Shown: piece after piece, positions 63,801 through 64,000 of the stretch
Numbering within the stretch: position 1 is the stretch's first letter
How the letters are laid out: every line of letters begins with the position of its first letter
Source of the DNA: Syngnathus acus
Taxonomy: Eukaryota; Chordata; Actinopteri; Syngnathiformes; Syngnathidae
DNA length: 64,000 nucleotides
Assembly (NCBI RefSeq): GCF_901709675.1
Contig: NC_051095.1
Span: 4,651,956 to 4,715,955 of the forward strand
Direction: 5' to 3'
The notes under the pieces: generated by a model
Database searches by the model: none
The model's input: only the letters and a program-made list of their open reading frames with translations
What the model was told of the DNA's origin: nothing
Translations under genes and position numbers: made by a program

Positions 63801-64000
63801 AAAGCTGCGAGGAGACGGGTAACACAAGCAGACATGAAAAGACTCCACTTCCTGCTATCACGGCGGAAAACAAACGCTAACATAAATATTGAAACACGTC
63901 ACTGTTGTCACAATGCCCAAAAAATTGGGAGACTTTCATTTGCCTTCTGGTTTTTGTAAACCAAGAGAGAGCGGAAAGAAGGAAATTTGGATTTGTTTGT
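60820..64000 (-). other. 5' intron of ptprd, runs off the window
   Basis: It leads to the missing signal-peptide exon. 62400-63150 is balanced in composition, with an octamer ATTTGCAT at 62460-62467 and TAATTA-like words, and could hold regulatory sequence. A direct repeat (CACATGCTGCTTCACC) occurs near 61991 and 62112. No coding sequence seen. Confidence 0.45.

Overview
The window is vertebrate genomic DNA, most probably from a teleost fish. It carries one recognisable gene, on the minus strand: an orthologue of the LAR-family receptor tyrosine phosphatase PTPRD (PTP-delta). Thirty-five exons can be placed between 60819 (5') and 17250 (stop codon, 3'). Every junction is GT-AG and every phase joins. 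They encode about 1,898 residues plus one split codon. Only the signal-peptide/5'UTR exon(s) are missing, beyond 64000. The delta paralogue is supported by words such as [39 protein letters not shown] and [13 protein letters not shown], compared with remembered mammalian PTPRD, PTPRS and PTPRF. A teleost is suggested by the compact introns (mammalian PTPRD is far longer) and by the fish-like repeats; the species is not determined.

Layout in transcription order. Intron 1 runs from the right edge to 60820. Three Ig domains lie at 60819-41511 and eight fibronectin-III domains at 39917-33243. The region before the membrane, with a furin-like RLRR site, lies at 32745-30892. The transmembrane exon is 29804-29644 and the juxtamembrane exons are 28810-25512. 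The active phosphatase domain D1 covers 25073-19250 and the inactive-looking D2 covers 18890-17250. A probable long A/T-rich 3'UTR lies below 17250.

The most informative part is a set of five tiny in-frame exons: 9 nt (ESF) and 18 nt (GGTPIR) inside Ig2, 12 nt (ELRE) between Ig2 and Ig3, 27 nt (WEYDDSTDH) in FN5, and 12 nt (SKPD/R) after the membrane helix. The first three match the mini-exons meA and meB that tune binding of PTP-delta to its synaptic partners in mammals. They would be missed by ordinary gene prediction. A NAGNAG acceptor in FN8 and a tandemly triplicated splice acceptor before exon 19 add further splicing interest.

From 1 to about 14.4 kb no gene is recognised; this is downstream, repeat-rich DNA. 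It holds several hairpin MITEs, a CCAT microsatellite, a retroposon-like copy, and a complex block at 9.1-13.8 kb. That block contains a GAACGATTC-rich element, a tRNA-derived SINE head, a tandem array of 321-bp palindromic units able to form 106-bp stems, a tandem array of tRNA-like units, and a telomere-like CCCTAA/CCCTAG minisatellite inside that array. Introns carry hAT-like, CACTA-like and TAAGGCGCACC-type elements, a LINE reverse-transcriptase fragment and a 106-bp minisatellite.
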